In this document: piece after piece, positions 14,501 through 29,500 of the stretch
Numbering within the stretch: the stretch's first letter is position 1
How the letters are laid out: each line of letters starts with the position of its first letter
Source: Ciona intestinalis
Lineage: Eukaryota > Chordata > Ascidiacea > Phlebobranchia > Cionidae
DNA length: 64,000 nt
NCBI RefSeq assembly: GCF_000224145.3
Contig: NC_020172.2
Coordinates: 2,007,962 to 2,071,961 of the forward strand
Reading direction: 5' to 3'
The notes under the pieces: generated by a model
Database searches by the model: none
What the model was told of the DNA's origin: nothing
The model's input: only the letters and a program-made list of their open reading frames with translations
Program-made: the position numbers and the translations under genes

Positions 14501-17500
14501 TTATTTCTGTAACACTGAAAATATAACAACCAATTGAAAATAACATATTCAGCAACTAACGTTAGGTCCAAGTTTCTCAAAACATCCGCATCTTCAGTTG
14601 TAAGGTTGCCAGGATATTTATATCCTTTAACTTTGCAATCTACTTCTTCCCAGATTGTGATGAGACAATCAATTGCGTGAGGTCCATTAAACGAATCACA
14701 ATTCTCAGGATAAACTAAAATAAAACAAAACTTGATGTCAAATAGTCACAACAACAAAGCTTCTAAAACATATACAAACCAATTCCATAACATTCTAATC
14801 CTTTATCTTTGTCACCACCATCAGCCTCCATTCGAATGCTTTCAAAGTTACCTAAAATTTCGCTGTGGAAAAGTTATAAGAAAATATTGATTAAACTGTT
14901 TATAAACTGATAGGTGTTTTTATACTTACTCAATATTTATTAAATCTAAAGCATCCTTTTCAGCCGTATCTAGTTTGTCTGGATATTTTGTTCCTTCATC
15001 TAAACAACCTTTCCATTCCCAGATGGTTGTAAGGCATTCCACACTGTGTGGCCCATAGTATGTATCACAATTTTCAGGAAAAACTGAAAACATAGGAAAA
15101 CTTCTTTGTACCAAAATGTGAATTTATACAAAAATTGCAGTCTCAGCTCTTTCATACCAATGCCATAACAATTCAATTGTTGATCATCATTTCCAGCATC
15201 TGCTGCTGATTTAACAGCTTCCATATTTTCCTTTATAGCTCTACATTAATATTTGAGTAAAAAAGTGCTAACCAGAAATGCGGAAATACATAACATATTC
15301 AGCAACTAACGTTAGATCCAAGTTTCTCAAAACACCCGCATCTTCGGTTGTAAGGTTGCCAGGATATTTATATCCTTTAACTTTGCAATCTACTTCTTCC
15401 CAGATTGTGATGAGACAATCAATTGCGTGAGGTCCATTAAACGAATCACAATTCTCAGGATAAACTAAAATAAAACAAAACTTGATGTCAAATAGTCACA
15501 ACAACAAAGCTTCTAAAACATATACAAACCAATTCCATAACATTCTAATCCTTTATCTTTGTCACCACCATCAGCCTCCATTCGAATGCTTTCAAAGTTA
15601 CCTAAAATTTCGCTGTGGAAAAGTTATTAGAAAATGTGGATTAAACTGTTTATAAACTGACAGATGTTTTTATACTTACTCAATATTTATTAAATCTAAA
15701 GCATCCTTTTCAGCCGTATCTAGTTTGTCTGGATATTTTGATCCTTCACTTAAACAACCTTTTGATTCCCAAATAGTTGTAAGGCATTCCACACTGTGTG
15801 GCCCATAGTATGTGTCACAATGTTCGGGAAAAACTAAAATGAGAAAATAGAAAGTATTAAACGATAAAATATGTCTTATACAAAAAATTAAAGACAGAGC
15901 TTTTTACTCACCTAAGCCATAACAATTCAACTGTTGATCATCATTTCCATCATCAGCTGCTGATTTCACATCTTCCATGTTTTCTTTCACAGCTCTACAA
16001 TATAATTTTAGTAAAATAGTGTCAACTCTGTAATGGTGCGAATAGAACCAAAAACTAACGTTATGTCCATATTTCTTAAAGCATCTGCATCTTCAGTTGT
16101 CAGGTTACCAGGATATCTGTAACCTTTTACCTTACAATCCACTTCTTCCCAGATTGTTAGAAGACATTCAATGGCGTGAGGTCCCATAAATGAATTACAA
16201 TTTTCAGGAAAAACTGCAATAAAAAACTTAAGCTCAGTTTTTAATACCAGGAACAGTGGCAACGATGCAAGCCAACCCTAAGAATTTTTTAGGATTGACA
16301 GAAAGCCAGCAACTTCTGAATTTTTGTATGATAAAGAATTTTTTCATTCAAATATTGTTTAAATGTAGATTTAACAAATAGTTACTTGATTATCCCTTGG
16401 CAACGATTTTCTTTCCTGCATAAACATGCTACTTTACTAGTAAAATAAACTATATACATATGCGTTTGCGTTTTTCATTTTATGAATTTAGAAGTGTTTT
16501 TTTTTAATTGGTAGATTTTTTTGCTAATGTTACACTGCTGATTTCCAGATTATTTTACCCGCAATAGTCGTGTTTGAGTTACAGACTGTTAGAACTGTCA
16601 TATTTGTGTTTACGAGTGCAATATGGAAGCTTGTTTTTCAATAAAAGCTTTAACTTTTCAGAATCTTCTTATGATAACTGTGTGGTTTATTGCAAAATTA
16701 AATTACTGATTAGGAAAATACTGTATGTTAATTAACATTATTTATGCTCCTAAACATTTGGCACCAAAAGATAGTGCAGACAATGATTCATAATTGCTGC
16801 CAAGTCAACACAGCTTTGTTAGTTGTGTTGCGAAATATGATTTATACAAGTTTGATTTGTTGTTATTTCCAGAGTGTCGTTAAAATTAATTTTCTAAACT
16901 TAAAAAACCAACAGAAAGGTTAATTTCACCACCTCAGTAACCGCACTACTTACGTTGATTAAGTGCCAGGCTAATCTCCTATCGTTGCAACTAGGTATTG
17001 GAAAAACTTTATGCGTGATTTCAGACAATTTAAAAACCTACTTACAACCACAAAACGATGTGTCACAACCTTTTGAATTTTATAAAAGAAATGCCACTGA
17101 ACATCAATAATGCTAAAACATGTACAAACCTATTCCATAACATTCTAATCCTTTATCTTTGTCACCATTATCGGCTTCCATTCGAGTCAAAACAAAATTA
17201 ATTCCAACGTCTCTGTTGCGACAGCAAATGAAGTTTACAAAATAAATCATTGAATAGTTAAAACATTCTTACTCTAAATTAAGTAAATCCAAAGTTTCTT
17301 TTTCAGCCGTATCTAGTTTATCTGGAGCTTTTGTTCCTTCAATTAAACAACCTATTGACTCCCAGATAGTTGTAAGGCATTCCACACTGTGTGGTCCCAA
17401 GTACGTGTCACAATTTTCAAGAAATGCTACAAAATACACAGAAGTAAGGAGAGCCACAAAAATAAACATAAAAGCTGTATATTTTCAGCAAGATTAGAAA

Positions 17501-20500
17501 ATTACTGAGGATGAGGAAAATACTTACCAATGCCATAACAATTCAATTGGTGATCATCATTTCCGCCATCAGCTGCTGATTTTACACCTTCCATGTTTGA
17601 CCTTACATCTCTAAGTTTTAACAGTTATAAGTATATAAAGACAGACAATCTGATAAAAATAACCTTATATCCATGTTTTTCAAAGCATTTACATCTGCAG
17701 TTGTCAGATTGCCAGGATATCTGTAACCTTTGACCACACAACCAACTTCTTCCCAGATTGTGATGAGACAATCAATAGCATGAGGTCCATTAAATGAATC
17801 ACAGTTCTCAGGATAAACTGAAATTAAACAAAACTTATAGTCAAATTCTAAACAATTACAGTTAAATCACATTTATACCAATTCCATAACATTCCAATCC
17901 TTTATCTTTATCACCACCATCAGCTTCCATTCGAATTGATTCAAAATTATCCAAAACCTCTCTGTAGGTAAAATATGAAAAATGTATGTTAATAAAGTTA
18001 TTTAAAAGACTCAGTTTTATTCTATACTTACTTAAGACTGTTGAAATTTAAAGCATCCTTTTCAGCTGCATCGAGCTTAACTGGAGCCTTGGATCCTTCA
18101 CTTAAACAACCTTTTGATTCCCAGATAGTGGTAAGGCATTCCACACTGTGTGGTCCGTCATACGTGTCACAATTGTCAGGAAACACTACAAAAACAAACA
18201 TTTAAAGCTTATTATATAAAATCCGAAAACACAGTGAGAGTCAAACTTACCAATGCCATAACAATTCAATTGATGATCAACATTTCCACCATCAGCTGCT
18301 GACTTTACACCTTCCATGTTCTCCTTTATAGCTCTACATTAATACTTGAGTAAAAAAGTGCTAACCAGAAATGCGGAAATACATAACATATTCAGCAACT
18401 AACGTTATGTCCAAGTTTCTCAAAACATCCGCATCTTCAGTTGTAAGGTTGCCAGGATATTTATATCCTTTAACTTTGCAATCTACTTCTTCCCAGATTG
18501 TGATGAGACAATCAATTGCGTGAGGTCCATTAAACGAATCACAATTTTCAGGAAAAACTAAAATAAAACAAAACTTGATGTCAAATGGTCTTAACAACAA
18601 TGCTGCCAAAACATGTACAAACCAATTCCATAACATTCCAATGCTTTATCTGTATCACCATTATCAGCTTCCATTCGAAGCAATTCAAAATTAATTCCAA
18701 CATCACTGTAAAGATACAAATTAGAATTGTAATATGCATCAGTAATAAACTAAACAATGCTTACTCTAAGTTAAGTAAATCTAAAGCTTCTTTTTCAGCA
18801 TGATCTAATTTAACTGGAGCTTTTGTTCCTTCACTTAAACAACCACTTGATTCCCAAATAGTAGTAAGGCATTCAACACTGTGTGGCCCATCATGAGAGG
18901 CACAATTTTCAGGAAATACTACAAATCAGGTTAGAGAGTAAATCATTTATCAATAACACTGGGTGGGTTCAAGTTTCATAAGTAAAGTGTAACATTATAC
19001 AAACAATATTATTAAAAAAATATTATTTAAACTAAAATCCTATAAACTCACCCAAGCCATAACAATTCAATTGATTATCTGCATTTCCACCATCAGCTGA
19101 TAATTTCTCAATTTCCATGTTTGCTCTTACACCTCTGTTTTCATATTGTTAATTATAGAATATAAGGTAATAGAATAAAAATTACCCTAAATCCAGATTT
19201 TTAAAAATATTTAAATCTTCACTTGAAAGATCACCAGGATATCCAAGACCTTTTACTTTACAACCAACTTCTTCCCAGATTGTGATGAGACAATCAATGG
19301 AATGAGGGCCATTAAATGAATCACAATTTTCAGGGAAAACTGAAATAAAACAAAATTAAGAGCAGCTTGTACCAACATCAATACTATTAAAACATATACA
19401 AACCAACTCCATAACATTCCAATCCTTTATCACTATCACCACCATCAGCCTCAGTATGAGTAGTTTCATAATTATTGCCAATATCACTAGAAAGAGCACA
19501 CAAAGTTTATAATATACAACGGAATTAAGCAAAAACGTTACTCGAAATTAAGTAAATCCAAAGCTTCTTTTTCAGCTGCATTTAATTTAAATGGAGCTTT
19601 TGTTCCTTCAGCTAAGCAACCTTTTGATTCCCAGATAGTGGTAAGACATTCCACACTGTGTGGTCCATTATACGAAGCACAATTATCGGGAAATTCTACA
19701 AATCAAAAGATTCAGAAGTAAAGCCTAATTATTTATCAATACCTTTGGATAGGTTAAGTTTTAGAATTGTCGGGTGTTATACAAATATTGTCACTCAAAA
19801 TTTTGTATTTAAATTACAATCTTAAAAATTACAACTTACCAATGCCATAACAATTCAATTGATTATCTGCATCTCCACCATCAGCTGATGATTTCACACC
19901 TTCCATGTTTGCTCTANNNNNNNNNNNNNNNNNNNNNNNNNNNNNNNNNNNNNNNNNNNNNNNNNNTGAAAGATCGCCAGGATATCTAAGACCTTTTATC
20001 TTGCAACCAACTTCTTCCCAGATTGTGATAAGACAATCAATAGAGTGAGGTCCATTAAAAGAATTACAATTCCCAGGAAAAACTAAAAAAAAAAAAAAAC
20101 TTGGGGTAATTAATAACTATAGCAATGTTGTTAACAATGTACAAACCAATTCCGTAACATTCCAATCCTTTATCTTTGTTACCACTATCAGCTTCTGTTC
20201 GAATGGAGTCAAATTTATTCAAAACTTCACTGTGGAAAATTTAAACATGTTAATTAAACTACACTTGAAGATAAGGAAAAGGTTTGTTTTCTACATACTC
20301 AGCATTCATTATATTTATAGTATCTTTTTCAGCGGTATCCAATTTAACTGGAGCTTTAGTTCCTTCACCCAAACAACCTTTTGATTCCCACATAGTTGTA
20401 AGGCATTCTACAGTGTGTGGTCCATAGTATGAGTCACAGTTTTCTGGAAATCCTGCAAGACAAAACACAACTTAACATAAGCTATCATTGTTGGCACTAC

Positions 20501-23500
20501 ATAGATTTATTTCAGCTATATGTTACTCCTTTTGTTTCTACTTTGTTCGTTTGTGTATTTACCCTAATTTCATTCAAGTTACTTATGACAGGCCTTTCAA
20601 CAATAAAATTAATTTACACAACACTTGTTTAATTGAACCAAAAAAACACACATAGTCATTTCACTTACTAATTCCATAACAATTCAATTGATGATCCTCA
20701 TTTCCACTATCGGCTGCCGATTTAACAGCTTCCATGTTTTCTTTTATAACTCTGCATTTATATTAAAGTGAAAGTATCATCTCTGTAATACTGAAATTAC
20801 ATAATCTATTAAGCAACTAACGTTATGTCCATATTTCTAAAAACATCAGCTTCTGCACTTGTAAGATTTCCAGGATATCTATAACCTTTAACCTTGCAAA
20901 TCCACTTCTTCCCAAATTGCAATCAGACAATCAATGGAGTGCGGTCCATTAAATGAATCACAATTCTCAGGATAAACTAAAAAAATACTTTATGATACCT
21001 ACAATTACCTACAATTTTACACAAACATGTACAAACCAATTCCATAACATTCCAATGCTTTATCTGTATTACCATTATCAGCTTCCATTCGAACCAATTC
21101 AAAATTAATTCCAACATCACTGTAAAGATACAAATTAGAATTGTAATATGAATCAGTAATAAACTGAACATACTTACTCTAAGTTAAGTAAATCCAAAGC
21201 TTCTTTTTCAGCTTGATCTAATTTAACTGGAGCTTTTGTTCCTTCACTTAAACAACCACTTGATTCCCAAATAGTAGTAAGGCATTCAACACTGTATGGC
21301 CCATCATGAGAGGCACAATTTTCAGGAAATACTACAAATCAGGTTAGAAAGTAAATCATTTATCAATAACACTGGGTGGGTTCAAGTTTCATAAGTAAAG
21401 TGTAACATTATACAAACAATATTATTAAAAAAATATTATTTAAACTAAAATCCTATAAACTCACCCAAGCCATAACAATTCAATTGATTATCTGCATTTC
21501 CACCATCAGCTGATAATTTCTCAATTTCCATGTTTGCTCTTACACCTCTGTTTTCATATTGTTAATTATAGAATATAAGGTAATAGAATAAAAATTACCC
21601 TAAATCCAGATTTTTAAAAATATTTAAATCTTCACTTGAAAGATCACCAGGATACCTAAGACCTTTTACTTTACAACCAACTTCTTCCCAGATTGTGATG
21701 AGACAATCAATAGAATGAGGGCCATTAAATGAATCACAATTTTCAGGAAAAACTAAAATAAAACAAAAATAAGAGCAGCCAACATCAATACTATTGGTAC
21801 CAACATCAATACTATTAAAACATATACAAACCAACTCCATAACATTCCAATCCTTTATCACTATCACCACCATCAGCTTCAGTACGAGTAGTTTCAAAAT
21901 TAATCAGAACATCACTAAAAAGAGCACACAAAGTTTATACTATACAGAATTTAGCTAAAAAATTTACTCTAAATTAAGTAAATCCAAAGCTTCTTTTTCA
22001 GCTGCATTTAATTTAAATGGAGCTTTTGTTCCTTCAGCTAAGCAACCACTTGATTCCCAGATAGTTGTAAGGCATTCCACACTGTGTGGTCCAACATAAG
22101 AAGCACACTTATCGGGAAATGCTAGAAATCAAAAGATTTAGAAGTAAAGCTTTATCAATTTTTAATACCATTGGATAGGTTAAGACTTAAGATTGGCAGA
22201 TGTTATACAAATAATACCATTTAAAAATCTAATATTTTATGTGTGTATGTAACTTACTTTATCCTCGAAAGGCTGGAAAACAACAGTCGTTATAACAAGG
22301 ATGTTCTGTTTTATACACCCCGTGCCAGCTTAGGAGTTTTCTAGTATGTTACTTTGTGGGTTATTATTTTTTTATTTTTTCATGTGGCTGATAATTTGGA
22401 CCAAAGTTGGTATATACCAAGTTAAGAAAAAGAATGTAAAACAATCAGTCTTGCATGCAACTCCCCGCTGAAGCCTATAAGCAATATATTGTTCATAACG
22501 AGCCGGGTTTAAGAAATTGACTAAACAGTACGCAGGCCGGTCAAAATAAGCTTGTGGGGCAGAGGCGGCCTGCGGGCCGTAGGTTGCCGACCTTTGACTT
22601 GAGAACAAAATAAACACACGCCGATCCTGCATTTGTATGGGCGAGTCACGCTTTGCGGGATCCGTAATGGCGGACACAAGCTCTGTTTTCTGACGTGATG
22701 TTGGTTTGGACAACCCATTAGTAACCAATGGGTTATTCAAGTTACAATTTTAAAAAATCTTACCAATGCCATAACAATTCATTTGATTATCAGCATTTCC
22801 ATCATCAGCTGCTGATTTCTCAATTTCCATGTTTGCTCTTACACCTCTGTTATCATATTGTTAATTATAGAATATGAGTTAATATAATAAAATTACCCTA
22901 AATCCAGATTTTTGAAAATATTTAAATCTTCACTTGAAAGATCACCAGGATACCTAAGACCTTTTACTTTACAACCAACTTCTTCCCAGATTGTGACGAG
23001 ACAATCAATAGAGTGAGGGCCATTAAATGAATCACAATTTTCAGGGAAAACTAAAATAAAACAAAATTAAGAGCAGTTCGTACCAACATCAATTCTATTA
23101 AAACATATACAAACCAACTCCATAACATTCCAGGCCTTTATCACTATCACCACCATCAGCTTCAGTACGAGTAGTTTCAAAATTAACGGCAACATCACTA
23201 AAAAGAGCACACAAAGTTTATAATATACAACAATACTTAGTTAAAAAATATTACTCTAAACTAAGTAAATTCAAAGCTTCTTTTTCAGCTGCATTTAATT
23301 TCTCTGGAGCTTTTGTTCCTTCAGCCAAGCAACCACTTGATTCCCAGATAGTTGTAAGACATTCCACACTGTGTGGTCCATCATAAGAAGCACAATTATC
23401 GGGAAATTCTACAAAGCCAGTTGGAAAGTAAATCTTAAGCAATTATCAAAAACATTAAAAGGTTCAAGTTGTAGGAATGTCTAATGTTATACAAATATTA

Positions 23501-26500
23501 TCATTTAAAATTCAAATATTCAAGCTACAATCTAAAAACTTACCAATGCCATAACAATTCAATTGATTATCAGCATTTCCACCATCAGCTGATAATTTCT
23601 CAATTTCCATGTTTGCCCTTACACCTCTGTTTTCATATTGTTAATTATAGAATATAAGTTAATAGAATAAAAATTACCCTAAATCTAGATTTTTAAAAAC
23701 ATTTAAATCTTCACTTGAAAGATCACCAGGATATCCAAGACCTTTTACTTTACAACCAACTTCTTCCCAGATTGTGATGAGACAATCAATGGAGTGAGGG
23801 CCATTAAATGAATCACAATTTTCAGGGAAAACTGAAATAAAACAAAATTAAGAGCAGCTTGTACCAACATCAATACTATTAAAACATATACAAACCAACT
23901 CCATAACATTCCAATCCTTTATCACTATCACCACCATCAGCCTCAGTATGAGTAGTTTCATAATTATTGCCAATATCACTAGAAAGAGCACACAAAGTTT
24001 ATAATATACAACGGAATTAAGCAAAAACGTTACTCGAAATTAAGTAAATCCAAAGCTTCTTTTTCAGCTGCATTTAATTTAAATGGAGCTTTTGTTCCTT
24101 CAGCTAAGCAACCTTTTGATTCCCAGATAGTGGTAAGACATTCCACACTGTGTGGTCCATTATACGAAGCACAATTATCGGGAAATCTACAAATCAAAAG
24201 ATTCAGAAGTAAAGCCTAATTATTTATCAATACCTTTGGATAGGTTAAGTTTTAGAATTGTCGGGTGTTATACAAATATTGTCACTCAAAATTTTGTATT
24301 TAAATTACAATCTTAAAAATTACAACTTACCAATGCCATAACAATTCAATTGATTATCTGCATCTCCACCATCAGCTGATGATTTCACACTTTCCATGTT
24401 TGCTCTTACACCTCTGTTTTCATATTATTAATTATAGAATACGAGCTGGTATAATAAAATTTACTCTAAATCCTGATTTTTAAAAATATTTAAATCTTCA
24501 CTTGAAAGATCGCCAGGATATCCAAGACCTTTTACTTTACAACCAACTTCTTCCCAGATTGTGATGAGACAATCAATAGAATGAGGGCCATTAAATGAAT
24601 TACAATTTTCAGGAAAAACTAAAATAAAATAAATTTGAAAGCTGTCAGTACCAACATCAATACTATTAAAACATATACAAACCAACTCCATAACATTCCA
24701 ATCCTTTATCACTATCACCACCATCAGCTTCAGTACGAGTAGTTTCAAAATTAATGGTAACATCACTAAAAAGAGCACAAAAAGTTTATACTATACAACA
24801 GTAATTAGCTAAAAAATATTACTCCAAATTAAGTAAATCCAAAGCTTCTTTTTCTGCTGCATTTAATTTCCCTGGAGCTTTTGTTCCTACAGCTAAACAA
24901 CCACTTGATTCCCAGATAGTAGTAAGGCATTCCACACTGTGTGGTCCATCATAAAAAGCACAATTATCCGGAAACACTAAAAAAGCAAACAAAAACGTTT
25001 ATATACATTAATGTTATAAATCACAACAGTTAAAATATAAGGCTTTAAAGGGGTTGTACCAGCGAAAACTGAAAATTAGTGCAGTAATAGAAATGCTCAA
25101 ATGTGATCTAAAGGTACTGCCAAAGTTCAAAACAACTTTTGAAAAAGTGTGTCAAAACCGCAAATTTAACTAATAAGGTAAAAACAAATTGGCCATGCGA
25201 CAATACGACAATACTTTGGCATAAGAAAATCCACCCTCAACTCTGACCATTCCCAATTTCTAAACTACTAAGGAAAATTTAAAAAAAAAATTATTTTAGC
25301 AGGCTATTTTATGCATTTTTTTCATTAGCTGCTATCTTTTTTTTAATTTTGGTACATCACATTTGAACATTTTTATTAGACCAATTATATACAAGTTTTC
25401 ATTTTTCAGTGATATGCCACTATAAGCTATTATTAAAAACATTGGATAGCTTAAGTTTAAGGAATGCATGATGTTATACATACGATAGTATTTAAAAAAA
25501 AAATAATTAAATCACAATCTTACCAAAGCCATAACAATTCAATTGATTATCAGCATTTCCCTCATCTGCTTTTAGTTTCTCAACTTCCATGGTTCCTCTT
25601 ATAGTTCTGTTTTAATATGATTAAGTTATACAAAATAAAAGTTACTATAATAAAAATTACCCTATTTCATAATTTTTCAAAACATCCAAATCTTCATTTG
25701 ATAGATCGCCAGGATATTTAAGACCTTTAACTTTACAACCAACTTCTTTCCAATGTGAGATGAGACATTCAAGAGAGTGAGGACCAATAAATGAAACACA
25801 ATTCTCAGAATAAACTAAAATAAAACGAAAATTGAGGGTGCTATGTACCACCAGCAATACAATAAACATATATACAAACCAATTCCATAACATTCCAATC
25901 CTTTGTCAGTGTTACCACTATTAGCCTCCGTATAAATATTTTCAAAATTAGTTTCAACATCACTAAAAAGAGCACACAAAGTTTATACTATGCAACAGTA
26001 ATTAGCTAAAATATATTACTCTAAATTGAGTAAATCCAAAGCTTCTTTTTCAGCTGCATTTAATTTATCTGGAGCTTTTTTTCCAAAAGGCACACAACCT
26101 TTTGATCTCCAGATAGTTGTAAGACATTCCACACTGTGTGGTCCATCATAAGAAACACAATCATCGGGAAATGCTAGAAATAACAATAGTTAATTAGAAA
26201 AGCTTGAAACATTGAATTGTTTGAAGTTTATAAATTGTTGATGTTAAACTAAACTTAGTGTCATGATAAACTAATCGATCAAAATTTACAATTATAAACT
26301 AATCGGCAATTTTGCTATAGAACAAGCGCAATGCTAGTACACAGTACAGTAATATATAGCTAGGCCGTTGTTACCCAAAGTACAAGCCTAATTGGGATCA
26401 ATTTGTCTTAAAAAACTAAAATTTCCCAAGTAACAAAAATATTACTCTAATTGGGTGTACCATAGCAACCTTTAGTCAAGGTCAGAAACTTGGTATAATT

Positions 26501-29500
26501 GTCCTACTCCTAGGTAACTTTAGTGTGTGGTTAGGATAGAGACTTTAACAGAGAATGTTTAACTGGTTTGTTATTACCTGCCTTTCTTAATTAATGATCA
26601 TACAAAAAATGGAGAAACAATCATTTTGGAAATTGTAAAGTACATACTACCCAAGTAGGAGAATAAATGTACTGCTAGAGGTGAGTAATATAAGACCAGT
26701 TATATAACTTGCCCAGCCAAAGTAAAAAGGTGTTGATATAGCCATATTGATAACATTACTATTTACAATTAATATACATAAATCTCATGTTTAAAATCCT
26801 ACCAATGCCATAACAGTTTGATTGTTGTTCTGCATCTCCACCATCAGCATCTGATTTTACAACTTCCATGTTTGCTCTTACATCTCTGTATAATTTGAGT
26901 GTTAATATAATGAACCTAAAATAACAAAATTACCTTAAATCCAAGTTTTTTAACGAATTCAATTCAGCAGTTGTCAGATCACCAGGATATTTAAGACCTT
27001 TGACTTTGCAACCCACTTCTTCCCAGATTGTGATGAGACAATTAATGGAGTGAGGTCCGTTATATGAATCACAATTCTCAGGAAAAGCTAAAAATATTAC
27101 AGTCCACCACTAATTAAGGTTGCTTTAAATAATACGTTATAGCATGTACACACCTAGGCCATAACATTGTGCTCCTTTATCTTTATCACCACCATCAGCT
27201 TCTGCTCGAGTAGTCTCAAAGTTATTAGCTACATCGCTAAAATTTAAAATACCCGATTTTAAACATATCACTACACATACAATGTCTATTTATACTGAGT
27301 AAAGTGAATATTTATAGTTGTATTATCTTGAAATTTACAAATCCATATATGCAAATTCAAAGCCTAATTTTAAACTTATTGACAGTTAAGTAAGTTTCAT
27401 ATTAACAATAGAAATTTCTCACTCTAAACTTAGCGAATCCAGAGCTTGTTTTTCACTTGGTTTTAGTTTAATTGGAGCTTTTGTGCCTTCACCTAAACAA
27501 CCCTTTGATTCCCAGATAGTAGTAAGGCATTCCACACTGTGTGGTCCACTATGAGAGTCACAATTTTGGGGAAATACTGCGAAGGAGTTTTATTGAAATA
27601 AATACAATTGGTATAATAATGTTCGTGATTGTGAGATTTCCACATCTAAACTCAACTAACTTACCTAAACCGTAACAGTTCAACTGATGATCAGCATTTC
27701 CACCATCAGCTGCAGATTTAACATCTTCCATATTTTTTTGTAAAGATCTAAAGTATGAAGTTAAAATGTAAGAAGTACAGCAATGGTTTGCATTACCACT
27801 AACTTTAAATCCATGCTTTTCAAAGCATCGGCATCTGCAATTGTAAGGTTGTTGGGATAGCTATAACCGTTGACTTTGCAACCCACTTCTTCCCAGATTG
27901 TTACAAGACATTCAATAGAGTGAGGTCCATAAAAAGTAGCACAGTTTTCTGGGAAAACTTTAAAGAAACAACATTTTAATAATATAATTTAATGCAGAAA
28001 CTATGCTTGCTTACAACAAACAAAATCCAGGTGAAACAAACAACTAGCAACAATTCCAGGGTATTGTTTTCTAGCTGGTATTGTATAATCTTAAATAAAT
28101 GTTTACCTCCCCCATAACATTCTTCTCCCTTGATAACATTTCCTCCATCAGCTTCACTTTTTATTGTTTCTATGTGATCACCTAATTCACTATTACAAAT
28201 AATATTATTATTAAAATTTGTTTAGCTTAAACATAAAAAGTTAACTTACTCAACGTTCATTAAATCCAAAATTTCTTTCTCAGCTGCATTTAATTTAACT
28301 GGAGCTTTTGTTCCTTCACTCAAACAACCTTTTGATTCCCAGATACTGTTAAGGCATTCCACACTGTGTGGTCCATAGTATGCATCACAATTTGTTGGTA
28401 CAACTGAAAACAATGACAATAACATTACGTTTATTCTTATCATCAGAAATCAGTATTGTAATTTGTAACAAAAAAAAACATTACCTATTCCATAACAATT
28501 CAACTGTTGATCATCATTTCCATCATCAGCTGCTGATTTCACACCTTCCATGTTTTCTCTTACAGCTCTGTATTTAAATACAATGGTTTATTAATATTAA
28601 AGAAAACCCAATTGTATACATGTGTCTTAAATTTACCACATTACCTCAAATCCATGCTTTTCAAAGCATCCAATTCTGTAGCTGGGAGAGAGCCAGGATA
28701 TTTAAGACCTTTAACCTTGCAATCCACTTCTTCCCATATTGTGATAAGACAGTTAATGGAGTGAGGTCCATGATATGAATTACAATTTTCAGGATAAGCT
28801 AAAAATAAAATACAACCATTAGCCCATTAAAACTACTATAAATTGAACATTAAAAATTAATAAAAAAAATACAAACCCAGTCCATAACATTCCAATACTT
28901 TATCTGCATCACCACCATCAGCTTCAACTTTAACAGTTTCAAAATTATTTTCAACTTCTCTGCAAATATAAACTTGTTAGAAGTTGATAATTCTTGAAAG
29001 ATAATTTCAATAACAAATATTATCCATTTGGTAAAGATTAAAAGATACAAGAGAGCCAAGTTCTAATGAGTAAGTACATATTAATCTAACTAATATTAAT
29101 ATTTTTTTACTACAATTGTCGACTAATTTAATCAAAAACAAACCAAAAATAACCAACAAAGCGATTTTCAAAAGCCATTGGTGGTTGTGGAGCAGTAAGT
29201 ACAATACATATATGCATCATAACTCATGAAGACTTATGATGTAAGAATATGTGTAAATACAATTTGTACAACTCCTGCATGTGTTGACTTGTAAACTTAC
29301 ACTAGTTAATTCAGATACGAAAACAATGGGCACTATGAGTAATTCAAGACAAGCTGTGATTTGATACAGACACATTCGCTGTTTTAGCGATTCGGTACTC
29401 TTCACAGAGAACAAGAGAAAGTTCACAGCAAACAAAAAAAAAATAGAAAAAAAGGTATGCTTAATAGTATCATTATCAATTAATTGCTTTCCTTTATTTC

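Noticed and set aside
22372..22740. 122-codon minus-strand frame
   Set aside because: It lies within the SINE-like insertion of the module 20 intron and shows no domain.
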